Source: CAYMCO01 sp964388955 (GTDB taxonomy: Bacteria; Chloroflexota; Anaerolineae; Anaerolineales; E44-bin32). From it: a stretch of 64,000 nucleotides of DNA. Positions 37,301 to 45,510 of the stretch are shown in pieces. The DNA lies in NCBI GenBank assembly GCA_964388955.1, contig CAYMCO010000007.1, forward strand, positions 97,936 to 161,935. Direction: 5' to 3'. Each line of letters begins with the position of its first letter. Positions within the stretch are counted from its first letter, which is position 1. Position numbers and translations under genes: made by a program. The notes under the pieces were generated by a model, which did not search any database, had not been told where the DNA came from, and worked only from the letters and a program-made list of their open reading frames with translations.

Positions 37301-38224
37301 TCAACCCCTGGAGGCTTCCAGAGCCATCAGCGCAGCCCCGATCACCGGCTCGGCCCTTGGCAGTATAGGCTCAGCGCGCGGCGCGAAGGCTGCGATTCGC
37401 TCGGCGAGGCCGCGCCGCAGGCGGGGGCTCCCGCGGAAAACGCCCCCGGACATAACCACCGAGAATGACATCGATTCCATGCCCAGTGAATGAACCGCCA
37501 CCTGGGCAGCCAGCCCCAGCTCGTCAGCCGCGCGGTCCACAATCGCCCCGGCGAGTTCGTCGCCCTCCTCCGCCGCCAGGAGCACGACCGGGGCTAGAGA
37601 GGCGATCTTGGTCACGCCCCAGGACTCGAGGTAAATCCGATTGGCCAGTTCATCGACCGAGGGGGCGGCCCCAGCCGCCAGCATGCTGTCGACCAGGGAG
37701 CTGCCAGGGGCTCGGCCGTCCGAGACGCGCGTGATGGCGTTCAGCCCGCGGCGCGCGATATCGTACCCGCTGCCTTCGTCTCCCAATAGATGCCCCCAAC
37801 CCCCAGCCCGAGCGGTGTCTCCATCCGGATGAAACGCGACGGCGATCGAGCCGGTGCCGGCGATCACCACGACGCCGTAGCTCACCCCCAGAGTACCTCC
37901 GATGAGTGCAATGGCGGCGTCGTGGGCGACTTGCACGGGGACCTCGGGCATCACGCGAGCCGCGATGCGGCGGATGATGCGTACGTCCTCCTCGCGGTCA
38001 AGGCCGGCCATGCCCCAGCAAGCCGCTTCGATCTCCGGGTTGCCCGCCTCGCGGCGGGCGTCATGCACCGCGTTCAAAATGGCTTGTTCGGCAGCGGCCT
38101 CTCCGACGTTCTGGTGGTTCGATGGGCCCGCCGATCCGCGGCCCACCTCCACTTGATCCGCATTCATCACCACGGCGATGGTGTTGGTGGCACCGCCGTC
38201 AAGGCCCAGCGCGAACCTAGCCAT
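37301..38224 (-). CDS. BadF/BadG-type ASKHA sugar kinase, probable N-acetylglucosamine kinase
   Basis: A 307-residue kinase from the ATG at 38224 (an ATG four codons earlier is possible). FALGLDGGATNT is the phosphate-1 motif, VVIAGTGSIAVAF phosphate 2, GGWGHLLGDEGSGYDI the glucosamine-kinase-type substrate loop, and VVMSGGVFRG the adenosine motif. The family includes eukaryotic NAGK and bacterial GlcN/GlcNAc kinases. It lies last in the PTS/GH4 operon, so it probably phosphorylates the free sugar released from an imported 6-phosphodisaccharide. Exact sugar specificity is inferred. Confidence 0.85.
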   Translation of the reverse strand: MARFALGLDGGATNTIAVVMNADQVEVGRGSAGPSNHQNVGEAAAEQAILNAVHDARREAGNPEIEAACWGMAGLDREEDVRIIRRIAARVMPEVPVQVAHDAAIALIGGTLGVSYGVVVIAGTGSIAVAFHPDGDTARAGGWGHLLGDEGSGYDIARRGLNAITRVSDGRAPGSSLVDSMLAAGAAPSVDELANRIYLESWGVTKIASLAPVVLLAAEEGDELAGAIVDRAADELGLAAQVAVHSLGMESMSFSVVMSGGVFRGSPRLRRGLAERIAAFAPRAEPILPRAEPVIGAALMALEASRG

Positions 38225-38355
38225 GGCTGCCTGCACGCTCCGGGGGGGCTGGATTCAGCGCCATCGGCGGGCGCCAATTCCGCGAGCGCTGTGCGGTCGG
38301 TGTGCTCGCAGGGACCGCGATCCTCGGACCTGTGCGGTCCGCGAAGCGTACGGCG

Positions 38356-39588
38356 CTATTCATCCCGCGGCCAGATCTCATCCAGAATACCGCGCGCCTG
38401 ATCCAGGTTCCGGACCAGATGGTTGAGCATCATCGCCCGAAGGGCCTTGGGATAGGAATTCTCGACAACCGCCTGGGTCCACAGCATCTCGAAGGCGGCG
38501 TTTACCTGCACCATGGCCCGGATGTCCGGAGGGGCCTCCGGCGGCGACAACGGATGGAACCCTCCCTTGGTTACGACCACGGGAAGTTCGACGATGGAAT
38601 CCGCGGGCATCCAGGGGACCGCCTGGCCGTTGACGATGTTGAGCGTGAATACCTCCCCCGAGTCGTTGATGTGAGCCATGAGCACCGGCACGACGATGCC
38701 GCGATACCAAGCCGCCCCCCGGGACTCGATGCTGGGCGGCAAGGACTCCCACTCCTTGTCCCGCAGATCCTCCATGATTTCGCCCTGCAGCTCCATAAGC
38801 TCTGCGGCGCGGGCCGGCTTGCCCCGCTGCTTGGCGAGCATGCGGTCGGGGTGATAGTAGTACTTATAGTAGGAGGTGGGTATGGCGCCGATACCGCGCA
38901 CAAAGTCGGCGTCCACTGGAAGGCCGGGGAGATCCTGGACCCGGTCGAGAACCTTGGCGAGCACATCCTGCCCACGCCAGGTGGCCTCTGTCACCCAGCC
39001 GAAATGATGCATGCCGACATAGCCCACCCACAACTCCTCGGCTGGGACCTCAGCGAAAGCGGCGATGGCTTTTCCCAGCCAAGCCGGGGAATCACAGACC
39101 CCAACGATCTTCACATTTGAGTATCTCGACACCGCGTACTGGATGAAGCTGCTGGGGTTGGTCAAGTTGATCAACAGCGCGTCGGGTGCGACCCGCTCGA
39201 TGATAGGGCAGTAGTCGAGCACAACCGGGATCGTGCGCCGGGCGTTGTTCATCCCGCCGGGACCGAAGGTTTCCTCACCCGGGATGCCGTACTCTCTGGG
39301 GAATGTTTCATCAAGAGCGCGCGCCGCATAGCCCCCAACCCGGATCTGATTCAGGATGTATTCGGACCCCTCCAGGCCCCGCTCTGTGTCGGTGGTATAG
39401 TCGATCTCCAGCGGCCTCTCCGCCTCGGCCGCCATGCGGCGGCTGAGCTCGCCCACCAATTCGAGCTTATCGGCCGTCCGTCCAATGAGCGTAACTCGCA
39501 TAGGGGGTCTGGCTTCTGTGTTCAGCAGGACGCGAATCAGTCCGGGCGTCGCCACGCCGCTGCCTCCCAGGACCGCGAGCTTGATCAT
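38356..39588 (-). CDS. Glycoside hydrolase family 4, 6-phospho-glycosidase-like
   Basis: A 410-residue GH4 enzyme with an N-terminal NAD-binding motif (LAVLGGSGVATP), the INLTNPSSF segment, a metal-ligand Cys in VGVCDSP and a His in GMHHFGW. Family 4 enzymes use NAD and a divalent metal to oxidise C3 of the sugar, cleave the glycosidic bond by elimination and re-reduce. The usual Asn before the metal His is replaced by His here, unlike in the other two GH4 proteins, so specificity or even chemistry may differ. It sits 33 bases after the aminotransferase gene and before the kinase gene. Confidence 0.88.
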   Translation of the reverse strand: MIKLAVLGGSGVATPGLIRVLLNTEARPPMRVTLIGRTADKLELVGELSRRMAAEAERPLEIDYTTDTERGLEGSEYILNQIRVGGYAARALDETFPREYGIPGEETFGPGGMNNARRTIPVVLDYCPIIERVAPDALLINLTNPSSFIQYAVSRYSNVKIVGVCDSPAWLGKAIAAFAEVPAEELWVGYVGMHHFGWVTEATWRGQDVLAKVLDRVQDLPGLPVDADFVRGIGAIPTSYYKYYYHPDRMLAKQRGKPARAAELMELQGEIMEDLRDKEWESLPPSIESRGAAWYRGIVVPVLMAHINDSGEVFTLNIVNGQAVPWMPADSIVELPVVVTKGGFHPLSPPEAPPDIRAMVQVNAAFEMLWTQAVVENSYPKALRAMMLNHLVRNLDQARGILDEIWPRDE

Positions 39589-39621
39589 ATAGAAGCCTCC
39601 TCCCCTTGTCGATGCATCGAT

Positions 39622-40821
39622 CTACGCGCGGTCATAGAACGCCAGGATGGTCTCAGCCGCCCGCACGACCTCCTCCTCCGTGAGCGTTTCGAACATCGGC
39701 AGGTTCATCACCCGGCGAGCATAGCTCGCGGCGACCGGAAAATCCGCCTCCGTATAGTCCATGTGGCGATAGGCGCCTTGCATGGGGACCAGGGCCGGGT
39801 ACATGGCAAAAACGCCGACGCCTCGCTCCAGGCAGTGGGTCATGAGCTCGAGTCGCTCCTCTTCGGAGGGCATGATCGTGGCGTAGGAATAGTACACGTG
39901 GTACACGTCATCGGCTGCATAGGGAAGCTTCATCGGGGTATCGGCCAGCATCTCATCGTAGATAGCCGCCCACCGCCGCCGGCGAGCGTTCCACTCGTCC
40001 AGGCGCTTCAGCTTCACCCGCAGCACCGCTGCTTGAATGGGGTCCAGCCGTTCCTGAAATCCCACGACTTCATGGACAAACTTGACCCGCTGGCCCACAT
40101 AGCGCAGGATGCGTGTCTTCTCATCCAGGGCCGGGTCACTGGTGGTGATACCGCCACCGTCCCCGTAGGCGCCCAGATTCTTTCCCGGATAGAAGGAAAA
40201 GGCTGCCATGTCTCCGAGCGAGCCCGTCCTTCGCCCCTTGTACTCCGCCCCGTGGGCGTGGGAGGCGTCCTCGAGCACCAGCAGGTCATGTTCCCGGGCC
40301 AGCTCCATGATGGGATCCATATCCACCGGATGGCCGTACATATGCACCGGCAGGAGTGCCTTGGTCCGTGGGGTGATCTTCGCAGCCGCCAGCCCCGCCG
40401 TCATATTGTAGGTGTCCGGGTCGATGTCGGTGAAGACGGGCGTGGCGCCGGTGTAGGTGATGGCGAGCGCGGTGGCGATATACGTGTTGCTCACCGTGAC
40501 CACCTCGTCGCCCGGCCCAACTCCGAGCGCTTCCAGGGCCAGGTGCAGGGCGGCCGTGCCGCTGGAGATGCCGATGGCAAAATCGGAATCGCAGTATTCC
40601 GCGAATTCGTGTTCGAAGGCCTCCAGCACGGGCCCCAGCGTGTATTTGCCCGTCGGCAAAACCGCCTCGACGGCAGCCTTGACCTCCCCGGCGATTTCTC
40701 GATATTGACGCTCCAAATGGCCTTCGCCCACTTCGATTTCGTAATCCTTCTGCGTGAGCTGAATCAGCCCTTTCATGGCATCGGGCAGGTAGAGGGGGCT
40801 CTCAAGTTCGATCTTGGTCAT
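39622..40821 (-). CDS. DegT/DnrJ/EryC1/StrS-family PLP aminotransferase
   Basis: A 399-residue aminotransferase starting at the ATG behind GGAGG; upstream in-frame sequence has no ribosome-binding site. The LPTGKYTLGP opening, GISSGTAALHLAL, the Asp motif LVLEDASHAHGA and the Schiff-base Lys in FSFYPGKNLGAYGDGG are intact. The family transfers an amino group from glutamate or glutamine to keto-sugars. Members usually serve nucleotide-sugar or antibiotic pathways, so one inside a PTS/GH4 catabolic operon is unexpected. Because GH4 enzymes form 3-keto intermediates, a 3-keto or 3-amino sugar is a possible substrate; this is inference. Confidence 0.9.
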   Translation of the reverse strand: MTKIELESPLYLPDAMKGLIQLTQKDYEIEVGEGHLERQYREIAGEVKAAVEAVLPTGKYTLGPVLEAFEHEFAEYCDSDFAIGISSGTAALHLALEALGVGPGDEVVTVSNTYIATALAITYTGATPVFTDIDPDTYNMTAGLAAAKITPRTKALLPVHMYGHPVDMDPIMELAREHDLLVLEDASHAHGAEYKGRRTGSLGDMAAFSFYPGKNLGAYGDGGGITTSDPALDEKTRILRYVGQRVKFVHEVVGFQERLDPIQAAVLRVKLKRLDEWNARRRRWAAIYDEMLADTPMKLPYAADDVYHVYYSYATIMPSEEERLELMTHCLERGVGVFAMYPALVPMQGAYRHMDYTEADFPVAASYARRVMNLPMFETLTEEEVVRAAETILAFYDRA

Positions 40822-40962
40822 GGTTCCATCCTCCAGTTTGCTGATCTCCGCCTCACCCAGCGGTTGAAGGGTTTGTGCTTCGTGGCTTCTATGTCGGCGA
40901 TCGTAGGGGCGGGGCATGCTGCGCCGGGACAGAAGACCCTGCGGATGCTAATTGACGCCGCG

Positions 40963-42258
40963 CTAACCTTGTGGGAAGAACTGCGGAAGATACTCCCGGT
41001 TGGCCTCCAGCATCTCGTCGAGCAGCTTCTGCGCGGTGGGATAGTCGGGGACAAGCGGGTTCACGAGCATGGCCATGAGCGCCGCCTCCCGATCTCCGGT
41101 CACCCCGGCCTCCACGGCCCAGTGTTCCCAATCCTTTGCCTGCTGACAAAGGGCATGAATCGCCTGAGGGAGCGGGCCCATATGCAGCGGGGTGACGCCA
41201 TGGGCGCCCACCACGCATGGGACCTCCACGCTGGCGTCATCCGCCAGATCCGGGATGCTGCCCCGGTTGGCGGTGTCCACGATCTGGACGTCGCGGCGAT
41301 CGTAGGTGAGGGATAGGATCAAGCGCAAGGCTGCCTCGGAATACAGCGCGCCACCGCGCTTGCTGAGTTCTGGCGGTTTCTTCACGGTGTTGGGATCCTT
41401 GTACTTCTCCAGGAGATCTGACTCGATTCCCAGCACCACCTCGCCGCGGCTCTTCTCAGCCGCTTTCGCTTGGGCCAGCTTCTTGGGGTGGTAGTAGTAA
41501 TACTGCAGGTAATAGGTCGGAATCACTCCCAGAGCCTTGACAAGGCTCGGGTCGAACATCCGCAGGTCGCTGTCCTCCGGGAGCTCTGCAAGCATATCGA
41601 TCAGACTCTGGGTGACGTCCACCCCCTTCGAGTAGACGCGCTGAATCCAGTTGACATGGTTCATACCCACCCATTCCAGGAACACCTCCTCCGGGGGCAC
41701 CCCCAGGGCCATGGCAATGCCGGTCTGCATATTGATCGGGTTGTTGCACAGGCCCACGACTTTGGCCTCGCTGTGCTTGGAGATCGCCTCGGTCATGATG
41801 CCGGAGGGATTGGTGAAGTTGATATACCAGGCCTCAGGGGCGTACCGGGCGAGATCGCGGGCGATGTCCAGGGCCACCGGGATGGTCCGCCAGGCCTTGA
41901 GTGTGCCGCCGGGCCCGGTGGTCTCCTGGCCGATGACGTCATATTTGAGAGGCAGCTTCTCGTCCCGGATGCGCGCCGCCATGCCCCCGACGCGGATGGC
42001 GGAAAGTACATACTCGGAGCCTTCAATCGCCTCGCGCCTGGAGGTGGTGAGCGCCACCCGCGTGTCCAGTTCTGCGTAATGCAGCATGCGCTGGACCATC
42101 CGGCCTACGATCTCCAGCCGCTCCTCATCGATATCCATCAAGGCGATCTCGCCTACCGTTATCTCGTCTTCGTGCTGAATGAAACCGTCCACAAACTCGG
42201 GGGTGTAGGTGCTTCCTCCGCCGATGTATGCCAATTTCCCGATTCTCTTGCCCGTCAT
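40963..42258 (-). CDS. Glycoside hydrolase family 4, probable 6-phospho-beta-glucosidase
   Basis: A 431-residue GH4 enzyme. Its ATG overlaps the stop of the EIIA gene by four bases, behind GGAGGAG. LAYIGGGSTYTPEF is the NAD motif, NFTNPSGIMTEA the sugar-binding region, VGLCNNP carries the metal Cys, and GMNHVNW the metal His. These match LicH/CelF/ChbF-type enzymes that hydrolyse 6-phospho-beta-glucosides or 6-phospho-chitobiose with NAD and manganese. Translational coupling to EIIA makes it the most likely partner of the transported disaccharide. Confidence 0.92.
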   Translation of the reverse strand: MTGKRIGKLAYIGGGSTYTPEFVDGFIQHEDEITVGEIALMDIDEERLEIVGRMVQRMLHYAELDTRVALTTSRREAIEGSEYVLSAIRVGGMAARIRDEKLPLKYDVIGQETTGPGGTLKAWRTIPVALDIARDLARYAPEAWYINFTNPSGIMTEAISKHSEAKVVGLCNNPINMQTGIAMALGVPPEEVFLEWVGMNHVNWIQRVYSKGVDVTQSLIDMLAELPEDSDLRMFDPSLVKALGVIPTYYLQYYYYHPKKLAQAKAAEKSRGEVVLGIESDLLEKYKDPNTVKKPPELSKRGGALYSEAALRLILSLTYDRRDVQIVDTANRGSIPDLADDASVEVPCVVGAHGVTPLHMGPLPQAIHALCQQAKDWEHWAVEAGVTGDREAALMAMLVNPLVPDYPTAQKLLDEMLEANREYLPQFFPQG

Positions 42259-42590
42259 TTTCCCAACTCCTCCTCCAGCCGCTGTAAGCGCTTCTGCAGG
42301 TCGATGAATTGCTCCACATAGTCCATTTCCACCCAAGCCAGGACCAGCAGATCGAAGGCGTGCATCAAGAGCACGGAGAACTCGACCGCCTCACCCTTCG
42401 CCTCCATCTTGATGACCTCGGCGCTGGTCTTGTGGGCCTGCAGCTGTTCATCATCCGCTTCCCTCAGCAGCCGATCCGCGGCATCCCAATCGCCTTCCTT
42501 GGCTGCCTCAGCCGCCTCCTTGGCCTTGGTGCGCGCCTCTCCCGCGTGTAGGATGAGCGTGAAGAGGCGTTGCTCCCATTCCTTTTCCAT
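42255..42590 (-). CDS. PTS EIIA component, lactose/cellobiose/chitobiose family
   Basis: A 111-residue helical EIIA. The ATG at 42590 is one base after the stop of the phosphatase gene, behind GGGGGAG. The phosphorylated His77 lies in SVLLMHAFDLL, matching the family active site. Long amphipathic helices (ARTKAKEAAEAAKEGDWDAA) fit its trimeric three-helix-bundle fold. It accepts phosphate from HPr and passes it to the EIIB protein encoded 2.5 kb away in the same operon. Start and length fit ChbA/CelC. Confidence 0.93.
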   Translation of the reverse strand: MEKEWEQRLFTLILHAGEARTKAKEAAEAAKEGDWDAADRLLREADDEQLQAHKTSAEVIKMEAKGEAVEFSVLLMHAFDLLVLAWVEMDYVEQFIDLQKRLQRLEEELGK

Positions 42591-42591
42591 A

Positions 42592-43218
42592 TCATTCTCC
42601 CCCAGGCGCGAGGTGCCCAGCATCGTTCACGGTGATCACCTGCCAGCGGCCATCCTGCGCTTCGAGCTCAGTGATGCCGCACGCGTGCCAGGCGATCTTT
42701 CCCAAGCTGCGCGCACGACGTTCGCCAAGCAAGTGGTTCAGGGCCATTCCCAGAACGCCCCAGTGGGTTACGATGATGACCCGCTTTCCCCCGTTTGCGG
42801 CGAGGATCCTCCCCATGGCATGATCGACGCGCGCCTTGAAATCCCGGTCCCGCTCCCCCGACAGCGACAGGCTTGTCCTGATCATGACCCGGCTGAGCAT
42901 ATCAGAGAGCCTGTTGCCTCCGAGCTTCAGCATGGGCTTGCCCTCCCCCCAGCCGAAGTCGCGCTCCGCCAAGCCCGGGACGGGCACGGGTTCCAGACCA
43001 ACCGCCCGCCCGATGATGCCCGCAGTCGCCATCGCTCGGCCCAGCGGGCTGGAGTAGAGCACATCGAACTCCTCTCCACGCAGCCGCTCAGCGGCCTGCT
43101 TGGACTGCCTGCGCCCCGCCTCACTCAGCGGGCTGTCGAGTGAGCCATGGATCAGGCCCTGTTCCGTGAACTCCGTGTCCGCATGCCGCATCAGGAGCAA
43201 ATGGGTGTGGCGGGTCAT
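42592..43218 (-). CDS. Histidine phosphatase family protein (phosphoglycerate-mutase-like)
   Basis: A 208-residue member of the branch 1 histidine phosphatases. The catalytic RHG-type motif is LLLMRHADTEF, with the second half in IIVTHWGVLGM; conserved Arg and Glu residues appear in YSSPLGRAMATA and GLAERDFGWGEG. Such enzymes remove phosphate from small molecules such as sugar phosphates. It overlaps the upstream SUMF1-fold gene by four bases and abuts EIIA, so its substrate may be a phosphorylated sugar from the same pathway. Confidence 0.9.
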   Translation of the reverse strand: MTRHTHLLLMRHADTEFTEQGLIHGSLDSPLSEAGRRQSKQAAERLRGEEFDVLYSSPLGRAMATAGIIGRAVGLEPVPVPGLAERDFGWGEGKPMLKLGGNRLSDMLSRVMIRTSLSLSGERDRDFKARVDHAMGRILAANGGKRVIIVTHWGVLGMALNHLLGERRARSLGKIAWHACGITELEAQDGRWQVITVNDAGHLAPGGE

Positions 43219-43865
43219 TCCGGCGGTTCGTCTGCCACACAGCGGAAACCGATAAAATCGTTCTTTCTGCGCGGGGTATGCTCCCGGCGCGAGTAGGTCC
43301 TGGCTTGGCCTGCATCATCAAGCCAGTTCCCTCCACGCAAAGGCATCCGCAGTGGTGAATACTTGCCGCCGATCCATTCCCACACATTTCCGGCCATATC
43401 CCCCGCGCCGTATGGGCTGTCGCCCTGAGGCGAATATGCGCCCACCGGAGTGGTATCCAGGATTCCACTTTCACCGGTGTTGCAGTTGCTCGAGGAGAAA
43501 GTGTTCCCCCACGGCCATTCACGGCCGTCCGTGCCGCGCGCCGCTTTCTCCCATTCCGCTTCAGTGGGCAACCGCTTTCCCGCCCACTGCGCGTAGGCTT
43601 GTGCGCTGTCCCAATTGACCTGAACCACCGGATGATCCGCCTTCCCTTCCGGCCATACCCCTCGGCGCCAGTGAGCGGGCGCTTCGTGGCCTGTGGCCTC
43701 CACGAAGGCCTTGTAGTCCCCGTTCGTCACGGGGTAGCGGTCGATATAGAAGGCCTCCGTGTGGATGCTCTTGCGGGCCGGGCCCGCAAGATACTCCCCT
43801 GCCGGCACATGGACCATCGGCCTGCCATCTCTTCCAGTGGAGATCTTGGGTTCTTCCGGGTTCAT
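43215..43865 (-). CDS. SUMF1/formylglycine-generating-enzyme fold protein lacking catalytic cysteines
   Basis: A 216-residue FGE-sulfatase domain protein. The fold is clear from GEYLAGP, the YPVTNGDYKAFVEATG segment, RLPTEAEWEKAARG, EWPWGNTF, GNVWEWI and the GFRCVA C-terminus. In true formylglycine-generating enzymes two active-site cysteines follow the GG[SG] motif near the C-terminus; here that stretch reads RGGNWLDDAGQARTYSR, with neither Cys. It is therefore probably a binding or other non-heme enzyme variant, not a sulfatase activator, and no sulfatase gene is nearby. It is the first of four tightly coupled genes (SUMF1-fold, phosphatase, EIIA, GH4). Confidence 0.85.
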   Translation of the reverse strand: MNPEEPKISTGRDGRPMVHVPAGEYLAGPARKSIHTEAFYIDRYPVTNGDYKAFVEATGHEAPAHWRRGVWPEGKADHPVVQVNWDSAQAYAQWAGKRLPTEAEWEKAARGTDGREWPWGNTFSSSNCNTGESGILDTTPVGAYSPQGDSPYGAGDMAGNVWEWIGGKYSPLRMPLRGGNWLDDAGQARTYSRREHTPRRKNDFIGFRCVADEPPE

Positions 43866-43962
43866 TTTGATCTTCCCTTTCCAATTGTGTTGAACGCCCT
43901 GGCTCCCATTGGGAAGGTGGAGTGGGGCCCCAACCGGGGCGCAAGGGTCGATCCCGGGCGAA

Positions 43963-44766
43963 TCACGCCCCCGATCGCACTCTGGCCTCCAGCCAGCGAT
44001 ATCCGATCACCAGAGCAGCCGAATAGTAGGCAAGTGAAACCAGAGAACCCAAGAGGTCGATCCGGCCGGCGGTCAACTCTCCAGGAGAGGTGGCCCCCAG
44101 GGCCATCTGCAGACCGAAGAGCAGGCCGGTGAACAGCACGTCGACTGCCAAGGCCAGCCAGAAGAAGCGAAACCCGCGCTCCAGCGCTTGGCCGATGAGA
44201 TAGCCTATGGCGCCGCGCACGGCCGGCAGTGCGGCTCGAAACGCGATCAGGGCCAGCAGGCCCAAGACGAGGCTGCCAAATGCGCTCTCGGCCAGATCGC
44301 GCGCCACCTGGCCGCTGGTATCGCCGAAGATGACCGGCAATCCAGCCCCAATCAGCTGCAGCCCGACGAAAACCTGGATCAATAAGGTTGAGCCGAAGCC
44401 CAGGTAAAGGCTCCCTTCGATGATTTCATCTTCCTTCGGCCGATTGAAACGCAAGACGAGGTAAAGCGCGCCCTCGACGAAAACCGCCGTCAGGGATGCA
44501 CCAAGCATCGCCAGCAGGAGACTCTGCGGTCCAACCGCTCCCGAAGGAGCGACCCCCTCGCCCGGCGCCGCGCCGTAGATGGCGGTCTGGATCAATATGG
44601 CGGGGATTTGGGCCACGACCCAGGCGCCAATGCCCCAATAGAGCAGCCCTCGATTGTAGGTCCTTAGGTGGCGACGAAGCAGGCCGATCACCAGTCCGGG
44701 GGCAAAGATAAACAAGAAACCGCTTGCGGAGATCAGCAACCCGCGAACTATCACGATGCCCTCCAT
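43963..44766 (-). CDS. Integral membrane protein of unknown function
   Basis: About 267 residues with seven or so hydrophobic helices (GLLISASGFLFIFAPGLVIG, LLYWGIGAWVVAQI, LLLAMLGASLTAVFVEG, STLLIQVFVGLQLIG and others). The reading frame is open far upstream, but that part is proline/arginine-rich and not membrane-like. An ATG at 44766, or a GTG four codons later behind GGAGGG, is the likely start. No catalytic or transporter motif is recognised. It lies between the EIIB and SUMF1-fold genes in the same direction, suggesting operon membership. Confidence 0.7.
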   Translation of the reverse strand: MEGIVIVRGLLISASGFLFIFAPGLVIGLLRRHLRTYNRGLLYWGIGAWVVAQIPAILIQTAIYGAAPGEGVAPSGAVGPQSLLLAMLGASLTAVFVEGALYLVLRFNRPKEDEIIEGSLYLGFGSTLLIQVFVGLQLIGAGLPVIFGDTSGQVARDLAESAFGSLVLGLLALIAFRAALPAVRGAIGYLIGQALERGFRFFWLALAVDVLFTGLLFGLQMALGATSPGELTAGRIDLLGSLVSLAYYSAALVIGYRWLEARVRSGA

Positions 44767-45081
44767 GCGCTGATTGCACGATGCATGTACCCTCTTGGAG
44801 GGTCCCTGGTGATCTGCACCGCCCCCCACATCGCCTTGACATGCGGATCTTGGGGCGCGGCGCCGACCGATTCGGCTCTGTTGCCCATCCCGGCCGAGCC
44901 GGGGGGATCTCGCTGGCGGCGCCGGCGCCGCCCCGACGGATCTACGGAGATGAATTGCGCCAGATCGAGCTGGCTTTGCGGATCGAAAGCCGAAGGGCGG
45001 CCACAATGGCCCTCGCCGAAAGGTAGGATCCCGCTGCATGGCGCTGATCGCGCCCAACGCCGGAGCCGCCCTGCTGGCCGG
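44767..45081 (-). other. Gap of about 315 bases inside the PTS/GH4 operon
   Basis: No gene is seen. A small hairpin with 6-bp arms and a 3-base loop lies at 44789-44803, just upstream of the membrane-protein start, without a T-run. The long gap may hold an internal promoter, but none is recognised. Confidence 0.35.
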
Positions 45082-45429
45082 TCAGTCCTCTAACTCTTCT
45101 AGATTCAATGCCTGCCGGATCTGGGCGTATAGCTTCTCGCCGTCCACCATGCCGTAGGTGACCGGTTCGATATCCTCCACCACAGTGCCATAGGGGCTGG
45201 CCATCTGTGTGATGCTCTTCTTCTTATAGCGGACCTGTGGCGCCACGAGCACCATGTCGACGCGATTCTTATCGAAGTCGTAGCGTCCGATCTGGGGCGT
45301 TTCCAGGGCGCTCATGTCCAAATCCACTCCCTTGGTCCGCGCGATCTCCTCCACCTTGGTCTCCAGCAAGCTGGAGGACATGCCGATGGCGCACACGATG
45401 AGCACCTTGATTTTCCTTTTCTCAGCCAT
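45082..45429 (-). CDS. PTS EIIB component, lactose/cellobiose/chitobiose family
   Basis: A 115-residue EIIB starting at the ATG behind GGAGGGG. The phosphorylated Cys13 lies in VLIVCAIGMSSSLL, the family P-loop-like active site. VDMVLVAPQVRYKKKSI and the helical C-terminus match ChbB/CelA. It takes phosphate from EIIA and transfers it to the sugar as EIIC imports it. It follows a GH4 gene by 81 bases and is separated from both EIIA and EIIC, an unusual order for this family. Confidence 0.93.
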   Translation of the reverse strand: MAEKRKIKVLIVCAIGMSSSLLETKVEEIARTKGVDLDMSALETPQIGRYDFDKNRVDMVLVAPQVRYKKKSITQMASPYGTVVEDIEPVTYGMVDGEKLYAQIRQALNLEELED

Positions 45430-45510
45430 CTTCCCCTCCACAATCCCAGGTTGGTTCCAGCCGCGAGGTGGTGCGCCCAAATCAAGGCGCCTTCACCGAG
45501 TTATACCAGC

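Noticed and set aside
39763..41316. Plus-strand open frame of about 517 codons opposite the DegT aminotransferase and GH4 genes
   Set aside because: The minus strand has clear family motifs and coupled starts; the plus-strand product has low-complexity His/Gln/Arg composition.
43215..43865. Genuine formylglycine-generating enzyme
   Set aside because: Both catalytic cysteines are missing and no sulfatase gene is nearby.
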